Of a stretch of DNA of 64,000 nucleotides, positions 1-11,437 are shown piece after piece. The stretch spans positions 463,981 through 527,980 of the forward strand of contig FJOG01000012.1 of NCBI GenBank assembly GCA_900073065.1. The letters run 5' to 3'. The notes beneath the pieces were generated by a model, which did not search any database, had not been told where the DNA came from, and was given only the letters and a program-made list of their open reading frames with translations. This stretch comes from Phialocephala subalpina (Eukaryota; Ascomycota; Leotiomycetes; Helotiales; Mollisiaceae). The number at the start of each line of letters is the position of its first letter. Within the stretch, counting starts at the first letter, position 1. Made by a program: the position numbers and the translations under genes.

Positions 1-2208
1 GTTTACGAAACAGTGGCTCCAGACTGGCTGTATGATGTGAGTTGCCCCATGCTTGCAACACCATGGACCAATTACTGATCTTCCTCATAGCCTCAACAGC
101 CGTGGCCCAACAGCGAACAGGCTTTCGCTTTCCGATACTTCCACGAACGCAATCTCTATCATGCTAATAAGCATAATCGGTACCATGTCAAGCGTTTTGC
201 TGAAGCCCTGACAAAACGTCTCGATATCGAAGTGGATTCTGCAAAGGAGATTCTCATCCGCCAAAGGTGCAAAGAATTGATTAAAGACATCTCCATGCTC
301 TGGGGCGAGAAAGGATGTGGGTTTCTGGTCAGAGCTTCAACTGGCCTTGTCAAAGCTTCTCAATTTGAGAATGCTTGGAAATTCCACAGAAGCCAGTGGA
401 TCTACAAGGTGCACGGTGGCATGTCTGATGGCGTTCTTGAACTGAATCAAGTTCCCACACCCGTTATAAAAGAGGAGAACCCATCTAGGAAAAGAGTACG
501 TCTCTACTCAAGACATTCTGTTGATGAAAACTATGCTTACTTTCCACAGCCTCACGAGATTCAGCCTCCTCCACCAGTCCCTTCTCCAGTCACCAACGCA
601 GAACCCAGTTCGAAACGCCCAAGATACAGTATCGGGCGCAGCCAAGAGCAAGTACCTGATCAGTTACCAATAACCTCAGTGAGGCAAGAAGAGGTGATCT
701 CTGCGCGGCCTCCTCCACCTCAGAAGGTGCTGGCACCGGTACCGATACCTCAGGTGCGTTGCCCCAGTCTAGAGCTATGCTACTTAGACCTTGATCTAAC
801 TTATTGCTAGAATCATGGGCCCGTGAGCCATCAAACAGCACCCCAGCAATTCACGACGATGCCGTTTCATCAGAGCCCCGCACCCCCAACCTCAGCCTTC
901 ACACCAGTCAATGTACTACGAAGCAACGCTCTACCAATCGGTACTCAACCAGCGGATTGGGATCGTCGTGCTTCCCGGGGTATGAATGGAAGATCCGTTG
1001 AACGAGATCCTCCACGACCTATGACCGAAGCCCCGGCACCACCGGGACAACCACAACCTCAACCTCAACCTCAACCTCCACGCCACTCGCTACCCACGAC
1101 CAAAGACAGAGACGGCGACCAAAGCGTGTATGACCTTATGAATCTTAATCTCCCTCGACAAACACGTAGCACACCAACTAAAACGGCTGGTACGGGTACG
1201 TATTCTCGTGCTCACACGCATGATCAACCTTCTCTGGTATGTGTGCTGAAAATTCCAGCTCAACGTCCTGAGCCAGTTCAAGTTGCAGCCCCTACTCAGC
1301 CTACTCAACCTGCTCAACATGCTCAACCTGCCCAACCTACTCTGCCTGCACAACCTGTTCAACCTGCACAACCTGCACAACCTGTTCAACCTGCACAACC
1401 TGCCCATCCTGTTCAACCTGCTCATCCTGCTCATCCTGTTCATCCTGTTCATCCTGCTCATCCTGCTCATCCTGTTCAACCTGCTCAACCTGTTCAACCT
1501 TCTCAGCCTGCCCTGCCTGCTCATCCTGCTCATCCTGCTCAACCTGCTCAACCTGCTCAACCTTCTCTGCCTGCCCAACCTGCTCATCCTGCTCAGCCTT
1601 CTCTGCCTGCCCTGCCTGCCCTGCCTGCCCTGCCTGCCCTGCCTGTCCTGCCTGCTCAGGCTCCTACTCAGATTCCCACTCAGGCTCCGCCACCTCAAGA
1701 ATACCGTGCTCCAGAATCAGCGCTCACTCCAACTTCTCTCTCAAACGTCGAATTCAGACAACCTACCCCCGCCGAAACCAAACAATTCACACCAATCGAC
1801 ACCAAAACTCCCTTCCGCAGCACCAGCACCGCAACACCCGAGCCCTCATCCGCCTCTAAATCCAAGCGCTTAACATTCATTCTCGAGAATGCCAATTGTT
1901 CACCAGATCACGACAACCCTCTCTCTGCAGAAGTCTTTCGCTCCTCTACTCTTTCTCAGTTCTTCGATTTATTTTGTCAGAGAAGCGGGAGGGATAGACA
2001 AGAGATAGATTATCTGACATTCAGGTATAATTGGGGAGGAAGAGATAGTTTTGTGGTGAAGGAACATGGGAATGAGGTTGATTGGGAGGAGATTAAGGAG
2101 AGGGTTAAGGATACGTTTTTGATGGCGAGAGATAGGGTCAGTAATCGGAAGCAGATGAGGTTTCAGGTTTGGGTTATGGGACCAGAGGATGAGGATGAGG
2201 AGTGGTGA
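1..2208 (+). CDS. Unknown protein, paralogue A of a three-copy family (5' partial)
   Basis: I do not recognise this protein. Exons read <1..36, 91..753 and 811..2208; both introns end in TAG and the second has a CTAAC branch site. About 700 residues are visible and the start lies left of the window. Order: an N-terminal block with a W-P...[11 protein letters not shown] motif and a later F..W+FHRSQW segment; a Pro/Gln-rich linker; a QPA/HPA repeat (about 1291-1668); and a C-terminal block of about 115 residues with the motif [14 protein letters not shown], ending in an acidic EDEDEEW tail. The same N- and C-terminal blocks recur in the genes at 7285-9388 and 18528-20148, so this is a local gene family. 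The C-terminal block alternates predicted strands and helices and could be a small beta-grasp-like fold, but that is a guess. Function and cell location are unknown. Confidence 0.8.
1291..1668 (+). repeat. Minisatellite coding for QPA/HPA/LPA triplet repeats
   Basis: A run of 9-nt units of the form cctgctcaa or cctgttcat encodes Gln/His/Leu-Pro-Ala/Val triplets inside paralogue A. The last part collapses to cctgccctg units (LPA). The repeat keeps all three forward frames open for hundreds of bases and also opens a long antisense frame, so ORFs on the other frames here are by-products. Confidence 0.9.
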
Positions 2209-2937
2209 GTTGGAAGGAATTTGGTTCTGGATGTAAGATTGTTGGTGGATGATACGTGTAAAATTGGAACTTGTATGTTGATCCTGGGACTTGGTAATGG
2301 AGGGTGGTAAAATCGGCGTTATCCCTGATGGCATAATAGGAGCTCCACTCGGCGAATTGAGAATTCCACTGCAATTTCCAAGTCTGTTATGAGGTGTTCC
2401 ACGTGACTATATCGCTGATCGGAATATCCGCCGCGCAATTCAGATCTCGTTCCTTTCTTATTCACGGTACCTACACCTAGATACCTACTCGCTTGTTTCA
2501 TCTCGGAAGTTAAAGGGCCGGACGGAGAAAGTTTTGCCAATCACGAAACTTGAATATATTAAAGTGTCGGCATTTGGGCCCTGCGGGCCTATTCAGCCAA
2601 AAGGAGCTTCCGCAACGGTTCTTCCGCCCGAACTCTCTGTTTCCCCGCGACAAGGAATAGCTGGTTAGTTCCGACTTAGTTCACAGGAGTAACCTCATTC
2701 ATGCTTCGTAGATGTGTCCATGATCATGACGGTGCTCCTACACCCTAGCTCTGGACTTCAATTCCGGATCGACGGACCGAGCCTTGAAGTCTGGGGATTG
2801 AACTTTCCCTTTTCATGAACAATGACTGCCAGTATGGGTATATATTGCGCGGGGTGCCCCCCAGAGATTGCAAGCAGATGTCCCAGAATCCCTCCACCCT
2901 CACTACGCCTCGAGTTCTCGGATCCTCTGTCGCAACG
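2209..2937. promoter_or_regulatory. Intergenic region: 3' flank of paralogue A and promoter of the GH7 gene
   Basis: About 730 bases with no convincing gene. A TATATT-like element lies at 2839-2844, about 95 bases before the GH7 start. A CACGTG site is at 2400. No other element is supported. Confidence 0.5.
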
Positions 2938-4404
2938 ATGGTTCAAATCCTTGTCTTGACAGCACTAGCTGCTGTCCTCCCCCTCATCACCGCCCAACAA
3001 ATCGGAACACAAACACCCAACGTCAATCCCTCACTGCCGACCTGGAAATGCACCACAGCTGGTGGATGTATCCAGCAAAACACGTCTGTCGTTATCGACT
3101 GGAACTACCACTGGATCCACACAGTCAACGGCTCCGCCTCATGCACAACATCCACAGGGGTGAACTCAACACTCTGTCCAACTGAAGCTGTATGTGCCCA
3201 AAATTGTGCCATCGAAGGCGTCGACTACGCCAGTGCAGGTGTCACGACCTCTGGAAATGCTTTGACACTCCATCAATACGTCCAAAGCAATGGAGTCACC
3301 AGTAACGCTTCACCTCGAGTCTATCTCTTGGGTGCGGATGGGAATTATGAGATGCTGCAACTACTTGGTCAAGAACTTCGCTTCGATGTTGATGTCTCGA
3401 CTCTCGTCTGTGGTGAGAACGGAGCTTTATACCTCTCAGAAATGCTCGCCACCGGCGGACGAAGTCAGTACAATCCCGGCGGTGCTTCCTACGGTTCCGG
3501 ATACTGTGATGCTCAATGTCCCGTCCAAAACTGGATCAACGGAACTTTGAACACGGGGAACGAAGGAGCTTGTTGCAACGAAATGGATATCTGGGAAGCG
3601 AACGCCAACGCCACAGCCTTGACACCTCACCCTTGCGAGGGCGATACTTGTGACAAGTCCGGATGTGGATTCAATCCCTACGCCATGGGAAACACCTCTT
3701 ACTACGGCAACGGTGGAACTGTCGATACTCTCAAGCCAATAACGGTCATCACTCAATTCTACACCACGGATGGCACCACGACCGGCACCCTCTCCGAAAT
3801 CCGTCGTCTCTACATCCAAAACGGCAAAGTGATCAAGAACGCAGTCTCAACATCTGGCCTCGACTCCATAACCGCATCCTGGTGTTCCTCCTCCGACGCC
3901 ACGGCCGCAAGTCTAGGTGGCCTGACAACAATGGGACAATCTCTCGGTCGAGGCATGGTTCTCATCTTCAGCATCTGGAACGATAACGGACAGTACATGA
4001 ATTGGCTCGATAGCGGCAGTTCTGGTCCTTGCAATGCCTCGGAAGGAAATCCGACTCTGATTGAATCCAAGACTCCGGGTACTTATACCACTTTCTCCAA
4101 TATTAGGTGGGGAGATATTGGGAGTACGTTTGATCAGGGGACCGGTGGTGGGAGTGGGTCGAGCTCGAGCTCGAGCTCGGGTTCGAGTTCTTCCAGAGCG
4201 ACTTCGGTCACCAGCATCACGAGTGTGAGGAGCGCTACGACGACTACTGCATCTTCGAGGGCTGCTACGACTACGACGGCTAGTAATGGAGGGACGGCGG
4301 GGCATTGGAGTCAGTGTGGAGGAGTTGGGTGGGCGGGTGCGACGGTTTGTGCGACGGGGTATACTTGTCAAGCGCAGAACCCGTATTACTCTCAGTGCTT
4401 GTGA
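2938..4404 (+). CDS. GH7 endo-beta-1,4-glucanase with C-terminal CBM1
   Basis: A secreted cellulase that cuts internal beta-1,4 bonds of cellulose with retention of configuration. The 488-residue protein is intronless. The start at 2938 gives a clean signal peptide (hydrophobic to about residue 19, ending ...ITAQQ). The catalytic domain runs to about residue 400. It carries the GH7 signature [11 protein letters not shown], which holds the E-x-D-x-x-E triad with the nucleophile and the acid/base. The blocks QYMNWLDSG and [11 protein letters not shown] follow the endoglucanase I (Cel7B) pattern rather than that of a cellobiohydrolase, because tunnel-forming loops are short. A Ser/Thr/Gly linker leads to a CBM1 (HWSQCGG...YYSQCL) with its conserved cysteines and aromatic residues. 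An in-frame ATG further upstream (2815) would bury the signal peptide, so I reject it. Intact; no sign of damage despite the AT-rich block that starts about 150 bases downstream. Confidence 0.96.
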   Translation: MVQILVLTALAAVLPLITAQQIGTQTPNVNPSLPTWKCTTAGGCIQQNTSVVIDWNYHWIHTVNGSASCTTSTGVNSTLCPTEAVCAQNCAIEGVDYASAGVTTSGNALTLHQYVQSNGVTSNASPRVYLLGADGNYEMLQLLGQELRFDVDVSTLVCGENGALYLSEMLATGGRSQYNPGGASYGSGYCDAQCPVQNWINGTLNTGNEGACCNEMDIWEANANATALTPHPCEGDTCDKSGCGFNPYAMGNTSYYGNGGTVDTLKPITVITQFYTTDGTTTGTLSEIRRLYIQNGKVIKNAVSTSGLDSITASWCSSSDATAASLGGLTTMGQSLGRGMVLIFSIWNDNGQYMNWLDSGSSGPCNASEGNPTLIESKTPGTYTTFSNIRWGDIGSTFDQGTGGGSGSSSSSSSGSSSSRATSVTSITSVRSATTTTASSRAATTTTASNGGTAGHWSQCGGVGWAGATVCATGYTCQAQNPYYSQCL

Positions 4405-4540
4405 AAGGTTTATATTGACTGGAAGAACCTTGTGTGTGGAGAGTTAGGGACGAAGATTATGACCGGCTATTAGGCAAGTTGGCAAGTTGGGTATATATAT
4501 ATGATGATACCTTGTACAATCGGTTCCTTAGACTGTTCGC

Positions 4541-5204
4541 TAATTTTTCTTAAAAAAGGTTAGGTTAACTTACCCCACTTACCCGTCTTTAAACCCTCGT
4601 ATATATATACAAACTTAAATTATCCAAAACCCCATTTTTAATTATAGGCGATATATGAAAAACCTCTCGAAAAAAATTTAAACTAATCGAAAGAACTCAA
4701 ATTTGGACTCGATATTACGAAGGATATAAATATATTATAATTTCTAAGTTAAAAAATTAACCCTATTCTATTGTTTATAGTATTATCTAGAAAATACTTA
4801 AAATTAATAATATTACTTTCGAAAATAAACCTCGAAAAAAGGTTATTAATAAGATTAATATTAGAGATAATAAAATATTTATATATTATATTAATTAAAA
4901 TCCAAAAAAATTTCTTAATATTCTCGTAATTCATTTTTAATCGATCTATAAATTAGGTCGAAATATAATTCGAAAAATTCTTAAAACTTATAAAAAATTA
5001 AATATAAACTTTATAAAAAATTATATTTTAAACCCGAGTATAAAATAAAGCGTTTAATATAATATAAATAATAAAAAAGATTTAAAAGAATTATAAGAAA
5101 ATTTATTAGACTAATAAAATTATATTTTATATAAAATAAAATAAAAATATTATTTATATAATTCGCGAGTTTAAAGAAAAATACTTAGAAAAGAATTTAT
5201 CACG
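4541..5204. repeat. AT-rich, RIP-like block (left part)
   Basis: The composition falls abruptly to long runs of A/T rich in TpA and AAT/ATA words, with scattered CG-containing words. No ORF of substance and no coding similarity is visible. This is what an old transposon looks like after heavy repeat-induced point mutation; the original element cannot be identified by eye. Confidence 0.75.
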
Positions 5205-5452
5205 TGTAGAATTGGGTGTCCTACTGATATAGCCTCTGGCTGGCTTATAGCCACCACCTAATGCTGCGCAGCCTCCATAACCTACGTAGAGCTCGCGTAA
5301 GCTTACGCGTAGCGTAGGAGGTCTTACGGGGGCTATGCGGTTGTTATTCTTAGGCTGTTATTCTGTATATAGGGGCCCTCTGAATCTCTGGCAAAAAGAC
5401 AGAGATTAGTCTAGTACCAATCTGACCTATTGTTGCCTCCTTCTATTCTACA
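5205..5452. mobile_element. Solo-LTR-like insertion inside the AT-rich block
   Basis: A 248-bp island of normal base composition bounded by the inverted termini TGTAGAAT (5205) and ATTCTACA (5445-5452), so it has canonical TG...CA ends. Inside are a TATATAGG box near 5365 and the perfect palindrome gcgtaagcttacgc (5295-5308), itself flanked by cctacg/cgtagg. Flanks read tcacg on the left and cctcaca on the right; this could be a mutated 5-bp target duplication but is not clean. No internal coding region remains, so solo LTR is the best reading; a MITE is the alternative. Confidence 0.6.
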
Positions 5453-5975
5453 CCTCACAGAATTTAAACTTTAATTTTAAAAGTAAATATATATTTATAG
5501 AAATTTGATTTTATTTTTATGAAATTGAAATAAGTTTTTTGATAATTATTAAAAGATTATTAAAGAATATTTCAAATTTTTTTTTATAAAAAGATAATTT
5601 AAAATATAACTTTAGAATAATAATATAAGAGGATAATATTCTTTAATATATTATTAAATTAATAAAAAGTTATTCGATTATAATAATTTGTTTAATTACT
5701 TGATTTTTCTTTAATTGAGAATTTATAAAAACAAATTAAGAATATAATTAAGAAAAAAAGTCATTAAATTAAAATTATCAAGAATATAAAGTAAACTTTA
5801 AAAGAAGTTTAACTTTAAATTAAACTTGAAATTCTTAAAAATTTAATTATTAGTATAGTAAAACGGATTGATATATATATTAAAATTAAGGAGAATATAA
5901 TAAAGTATTAGTATATCTTTAATTTAAGCTTGAAATGGAGTAATTTGGATTAATGGTTATTGAGTCATAATTGTT
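5453..5975. repeat. AT-rich, RIP-like block (right part)
   Basis: Same composition as 4541-5204; together they look like one old element split by the LTR-like island. No gene visible. Confidence 0.7.
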
Positions 5976-6382
5976 TAAAGTTATAGAGGCCCTTGGACGT
6001 AATTAGCGAATAGTCCGGGGAACCGATTATATATAGATTGAACAAAGAGCAAATTGGATCACAGAAGCTCCGTGAATGTTACAAGTTTATGATTCACGAC
6101 CTCCAACTTATCCTCCTTTTCCATCAAACTAGGCATATTCACTTCCCGAATATCTGTGAATCGCAGACCCTTAAGCACGCGTGTTGACAAAACTATAAAT
6201 TGTCTCTAGATTCTTGCTCCTGAACTTACTCACTAATATCATCATCAAATCACAGCGACAGTCAAACTTTTCACAACTCATCGACACTTGCTCTTGAATC
6301 AACTTCTTCCTGCGTTACCTCAAACTTTACTTCAAAAGAAGCCATATCACCGTTGTCCTCATTCCCGATCTAGGCAACGAAA
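5976..6382 (+). promoter_or_regulatory. Promoter and 5' leader of the small gene at 6383
   Basis: Normal composition resumes at about 5976. A TATAAA lies at 6194-6199, followed by a pyrimidine/CA-rich leader typical of fungal transcripts. Confidence 0.5.
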
Positions 6383-6847
6383 ATGTGTCCCTGCCCAGCT
6401 TGCCAGTACCCTCATACACCAGCAACCTACGCCTATACCACCGCTTTTAGACTGCCAGTCGAACATCAAAGCTTCCATCAAAGTGCTTTTCCCATCTTCC
6501 ATCATCAAAATCAGAACCCTGTCCTCGTTTATGACAGTAACACGAGACATCACAACGGGGAACCGGTGGTCTACGAGAACAAACCAAGAGAACATCACGG
6601 TAGCGAGATGGTAATCCATAGTAACAAGCCGCAGATTATGCCAGTGATGGGCCATCATTATCCAGTGTATGGTAACCAGTTGCAGAATATTGTCCACCAA
6701 GCCGTTAGCCTCGGAACGAGGGTCCACCTCCCAACCTCTGCGATCGAATTCGGCGCGCCACATGCACGAAAGATCGCGGTGGGAGAGAAGAAAGGGAAAC
6801 ATGGGAAGGGATCTACTCTCAAAGTTACGTTCGATATGATGCGTTGA
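6383..6847 (+). CDS. Small hypothetical protein, His/Asn/Pro rich
   Basis: A 154-residue protein with no family I recognise. It starts with a CPCPACQYP cysteine cluster, has a central His/Asn/Pro/Tyr-rich stretch, and ends in a basic segment (KKGKHGKGS). No signal peptide or membrane helix is visible. The start has a good context (gaaaATGtg) and sits about 190 bases after a TATA box and a leader-like tract, which is the main support. It is the first gene beyond the AT-rich block, a place where fast-evolving genes are common in fungi. A longer frame beginning at 6288 overlaps out of frame and looks like a shadow. Confidence 0.55.
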   Translation: MCPCPACQYPHTPATYAYTTAFRLPVEHQSFHQSAFPIFHHQNQNPVLVYDSNTRHHNGEPVVYENKPREHHGSEMVIHSNKPQIMPVMGHHYPVYGNQLQNIVHQAVSLGTRVHLPTSAIEFGAPHARKIAVGEKKGKHGKGSTLKVTFDMMR

Positions 6848-7284
6848 GTTGTACATGTTACCAGAGGGAAGTGTAGTGAGTCTTGAGTTTGTGAGGTGTG
6901 GATCTCGATTTCCAGTTTGGAGGCGTGATAGAAGTTGTCAGGTGTGAATGTCAGGCAAGGAGTCTGGAGCTGTTGAGCTTCCTGAAGACATGATTTCACT
7001 TCGAGAGTTGTCGCTGGTATCTTGTTGCACTACTAAAAGCATGAATTTATCTTATGGCGGTGATGTGTGAAGCTCAAATCCATACCGTGGATTCAGCAGG
7101 TGGGACTGCTTAGGCTGCAAGTGAGATTGGAAAGGCAACCTGTGATAGTCGTGCTTGCAGCAAGCTGAAAAGAAATATCAGAGGAATAGATTATAGGTCT
7201 GGGAGATGCATCGATCTATGCTTTCGAGGTGGTTTCATTCAATTTGATTAGTAGACGATGAGACACTATATAGTTCCTTATACC
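6848..7284. other. Intergenic, between convergent genes
   Basis: About 440 bases between the 3' end of the small gene and the 3' end of paralogue B. No gene or repeat seen. Confidence 0.5.
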
Positions 7285-9388
7285 TCACCAGTCATCGTCG
7301 TCGTCGTCATCAGCTGCAAGAACTTCTCCGATCTCTTTATCCCCAATCTCAACAAATATTTCAAACTCAACCATCTTCGGCTTTCTATGTTTCTGGAACT
7401 TGAACATATCTTTGGTTTTCTTTACCATTTTACTCCATGCAGCTTCATCCCCTTGAGGAATCACAGTGCGGATCCCAGGCGCAAACATGAAGGTAAAAGT
7501 AAGACAATCTGGCAAGGGGACATTGGCTCGCTGTGAATACAGCAAGAAGAATTGCGAGACACTCAGCTCGCGAAGATGTAACGAAGAAAGAGTGTTTTCG
7601 TAGTCGAAATCAAGCTCTGTGGCTGAGTTCTGCAGTACCAGAACCAGACGCTGACGGCGACTCGCGTCTTGTGGTTTGGGTCCATTGCCCTCGTGTCGTT
7701 CGTCAGTCCCTCCAAGTGTCTCGCCTTGTGGAAGAATGCCTTGTTCAGTGCGATGATTCGTGGGTGAGAGAATATCCTGTTGTTTCATCAGCAACGTCAA
7801 CCCTCCCAGTATATTCGACTTACTTCTGCAAGTGCGATGTGCTCATTGGTCTCGGAGTCAACCGCACCAGAATCTTCTTCCATGATACCCGCTGCGTGGA
7901 TGACTGTGATTGTTTCGGAGGGAGATGATGTAGAGTTGTCATGCTTAGCTGCACGGCCCATGATCAGCTTTAGCCGTTTGTGTTGCCTTGAACTTTCAGG
8001 ATCATCACCAGCACTCTTAATGGTACCTGGTTTGTCGGAGGCCTTTGTCATTTCAGTTAGCGGTTGCACCTTGTTCAAAATATTGGACCTTACCTCGGTT
8101 GGTTGATCGCGAACTCTTTTTCCAGAAGAAAATGGATGGTGCTCATTTGCATCATCGGTAGACCCGTCAAAGTCGTAAGCCCCGGGCGGGTTATGATGAG
8201 GCTTCTTAGGTAACGTGGTCTTAGAATTCCATACCTCGTGCCTCTTCTCCCAGTAGGATCTAAAGCATGGCGTCTTGGAAGTTTTACCGCTGCTAGTCTG
8301 CTCAAGGAGATGTTTGCTCAGCAAGTCATCTGCCAGTATAGTCACACGCTCTTGTATCCTCTGCTTGAAAGTAATATAAGATTGAGCCTTGTAGCTTTCA
8401 ATCTGGGTGCCTTTGCGAAGCTGCTCGATGATGTGTATCAGTCTATGATCTGCATCTTCGATATTGTAGTAGTCGTGTTCGTGCATAAAGGTCTTCAGGC
8501 GAGCGTCTCCTTGTGTTGGCCAACGTACAGCGATCTAAGAAGTTAGTTGGGTATTTTGATGGGTTTCTGGGGCTCTCAGACCTTGGTCAGCCATTGTGTG
8601 GTGAAGTCCGAGATAGGTTTATCATCTCTTCGAGGGTCCAGAGCTTCAATCTCGTCGATACATTCTTGATGGTCCTCCGGTCTATTGGGTGATTAGCTGA
8701 AAGCCTTTAGGTGAGTAGTCTTGGGTTATACCCAATGGCACGCTTGGTTCCTAGCTTCGGCATGTTTGGGAAGGTTATTTCGAATATCTCTTCTGTTTCC
8801 TCCTCGGCGTGCTTGTTTGGACGTCGCTTCGTTCCTTTCGGGGGCAATGGATCGATGTATGCTCTCGACTCAGGACTTAGGTCCCGATCAGTACCTGGAC
8901 TCTAATCTCCCATGTTAGTCGGTGCAAAATAGGGATATTGTAAGTTGACGAACAAGTGGAGGAGTATGTGACTTAGCCTTCTTTCTTGCTTTGCCCTCCT
9001 TTTGGTACTGGTAGAAGGCTTGCAAAGAGAATATATGAGCAAGCGACTGCAAGATTCTAGAAAAGAGTTATTAGTTTGTTGAGTATGTCAGGAAAGATCG
9101 AGGAACCAACAATTCCTTGTCTACTTGCCAACAAGGCCAACGTCGGGGTGTAGTCGCAGGCCAGAGAGTCTGTCCTTTTTCGTCTTCCTCGCAGAAGGCC
9201 TCGGCGAACTCATATGCTTCTGTGGAGTATGGGTTGGAAAATGGAAGGGGGTGTCCTTGCGAAGTGAAGTGAAGTCGAAACTTTGCGATCAATGTCCTGA
9301 AGTCCTTCGAATCCCTTCCTTGGAATCCGTCGCCGAAACCGAGAGATGAAGATAAAGAAGTAATGTTTCTTGATTGGAGGGGCGACAT
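7285..9388 (-). CDS. Unknown protein, paralogue B of the three-copy family
   Basis: Not recognised. Six exons are needed: 9388-9125, 9046-8954, 8901-8732, 8681-8582, 8534-7824 and 7776-7285, giving 609 residues. All junctions keep frame; introns are 47-78 nt, and the first donor (GTAGAC) and third-exon donor side (GTTCGT) are the weakest calls. Order: a charged N-terminal region (residues 1-180), the shared motif W-P...F-M-H-E-H-D-Y-Y-N near residue 215, a helical stretch with YWEKRHEVW, a polar linker, and the C-terminal block with SVSQFFLLYSQR. It ends in seven Asp and a Trp, echoing the EDEDEEW end of paralogue A. The gene lies 280 bases from an assembly gap. A nuclear or scaffold role would be pure guesswork. 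Confidence 0.75.
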
Positions 9389-9669
9389 CTGAAGTTCAGA
9401 AACAAAAAATGAAGAAAACTTTCTTGTCCCGTTCTCTGATTGTAGAAAAATAGTCTGCAATGGATGTGGGAGCGCGAAAGACCCTATGCCGCAAGTGGGA
9501 AAATTCAGCTGAAACACAGGGCGCGCTAAGAGTGGAGATGAGCATGGTGGGCGGTACGACAAGAGCTAGGATACTGAAGTGAGAGAGATCGATGATAGGT
9601 TTGGCGTTGAACGTGCGTCGAGGCTATTTATTGGGGGCTGCTGTTGTAAGACAGTTTCGCGAGATTGCC
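9389..9669. other. Upstream flank of paralogue B
   Basis: About 280 bases running into the assembly gap; presumably promoter. No defined element seen. Confidence 0.4.
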
Positions 9670-10196
9670 NNNNNNNNNNNNNNNNNNNNNNNNNNNNNNN
9701 NNNNNNNNNNNNNNNNNNNNNNNNNNNNNNNNNNNNNNNNNNNNNNNNNNNNNNNNNNNNNNNNNNNNNNNNNNNNNNNNNNNNNNNNNNNNNNNNNNNN
9801 NNNNNNNNNNNNNNNNNNNNNNNNNNNNNNNNNNNNNNNNNNNNNNNNNNNNNNNNNNNNNNNNNNNNNNNNNNNNNNNNNNNNNNNNNNNNNNNNNNNN
9901 NNNNNNNNNNNNNNNNNNNNNNNNNNNNNNNNNNNNNNNNNNNNNNNNNNNNNNNNNNNNNNNNNNNNNNNNNNNNNNNNNNNNNNNNNNNNNNNNNNNN
10001 NNNNNNNNNNNNNNNNNNNNNNNNNNNNNNNNNNNNNNNNNNNNNNNNNNNNNNNNNNNNNNNNNNNNNNNNNNNNNNNNNNNNNNNNNNNNNNNNNNNN
10101 NNNNNNNNNNNNNNNNNNNNNNNNNNNNNNNNNNNNNNNNNNNNNNNNNNNNNNNNNNNNNNNNNNNNNNNNNNNNNNNNNNNNNNNNNNNNNNNN
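9670..10196. other. Assembly gap (run of N)
   Basis: 527 consecutive N. Reading frames that cross it are artefacts. The sequence to its right (10197-10380) is AT-rich, so the gap may hide a repeat. Confidence 0.99.
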
Positions 10197-10550
10197 TTAT
10201 ATACTTTACTCGGGCGGAACCTAATACGATAGACGACCTACCTAAGTCTTCAAATAAACCAGTTAATGATTCGAAATCTGTTAGGCATTACAGTTATTTG
10301 TTGACACGTAATATTATTAATGCTAATTGAGATGCAAGTATAGCAATATAGTAAAGAATAGTATAATACTTTTGTTTAGGCTCCCGTATCTCCGGCGAAC
10401 TCATTGGACGTTAGATTTTTGGTGTTGCCTATGACTCACATATGGGGTTGCATTCTCGCTTCAATGTGACGAGGCTTCATCTTGGTTGTAGCGCTTATAT
10501 AGTCACAAACAATTCGGGGCTGGTCACTGTTTCGTTAGTCAACCCCTGCT
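10197..10550. other. AT-rich right edge of the gap, no gene seen
   Basis: About 350 bases, AT-rich to roughly 10380 and then of normal composition. Probably the end of whatever repeat broke the assembly. Confidence 0.4.
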
Positions 10551-11437
10551 TCACAAACCGAATTCAGCTAATTTTTCATGCCACTTATTCGAACTAAGAA
10601 TAATTAAGGAGCAATTACAACCAGGCTGATTCGAAACTTCACATTGTAAAGTTTGCAGCATGCTCCTGAGCTGCTCAGATTTTGCATCCAACGACTTCAA
10701 ATTGAATTCAAGATTCCCGAGTTCGTTACTAGTCGTTGGAACACGTCCAGTGTACTGCCCTTCGCTTTTGAATCGGGCGAGACCCGCATGCATAGTGTGT
10801 GGACGAAACTGACATGGAGGCAGGGATTGGAGCAGCGGCATCGTTTGAGTCTGATCACGGAGGCCGAGAATGGAAAGGACTGACAGGGAGAAAATAGGAG
10901 AGCCCATGGCTGCTGCATGTCTCTGGGCATGCGACCCTCCCATTCTATCAAAGTTAACCTACTAAAGTTAACCTACTTTGGTACCCGGGGAAACAGATAC
11001 TGCCAAGCCTTCTAGAGACTTCTTCAGTTGCAGGGAAGATTGTCCACTCAGGTTTCCAAACTCCGTAAATTGTTACCTGCTTAAGTTTAAGGTGGTGTGC
11101 GGAGATTTTGGAACTGTTACCCCGAGTACGAAGTAGATTGGCTTCACTGGACGTGAAGGTGTTGGGATGACACTTGACCGATGGACGTAAGGCGTTTCGA
11201 AGCTGAAAATTGGACCAGGATGCTGCATTTGCCAACGACACAGACATATGCAAACCTGTGATTCTGCATTGCATATCTGTCACCGAGAAGTAGTCGCCTT
11301 TGCTGCGCCTCTTCTTCGGACAGCCGCGAAGCAATCTTTTCCAAGGCTCGCGGATAGATGGCCATAGACGAGTGAATGAAATGCATCTGCAGAGCTATTG
11401 ACATTATTCGCAATTGGTCCTGAAACACTAGTAACAT
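10551..11437 (-). pseudogene. Possible degraded gene remnant, identity unknown
   Basis: Three overlapping minus-strand frames have locally protein-like character. One is an amphipathic helical stretch around 11280-11430 (PRALEKIASRLSEEEAQQRR). Another is a helical tail near 10560-10720 (LKSLDAKSEQLRSMLQTLQ). They are in different frames and I could not join them by plausible introns. The helical tail resembles the C-terminal part of fungal Zn2Cys6 regulators in general character only. It may be chance. Confidence 0.25.

Noticed and set aside
1090..1873. Long antisense and alternate-frame ORFs across the QPA repeat
   Set aside because: They arise because a 9-nt repeat without stops keeps several frames open; composition is a monotonous Arg/Leu/Ser or Leu/Asn repeat with no domain.
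3436..4371. Antisense ORFs under the GH7 cellulase
   Set aside because: Shadow frames of a GC-rich, codon-biased gene; no start context or recognisable protein.
9579..10330. ORFs of about 210-220 codons crossing the N run
   Set aside because: Made of unknown bases; not real.
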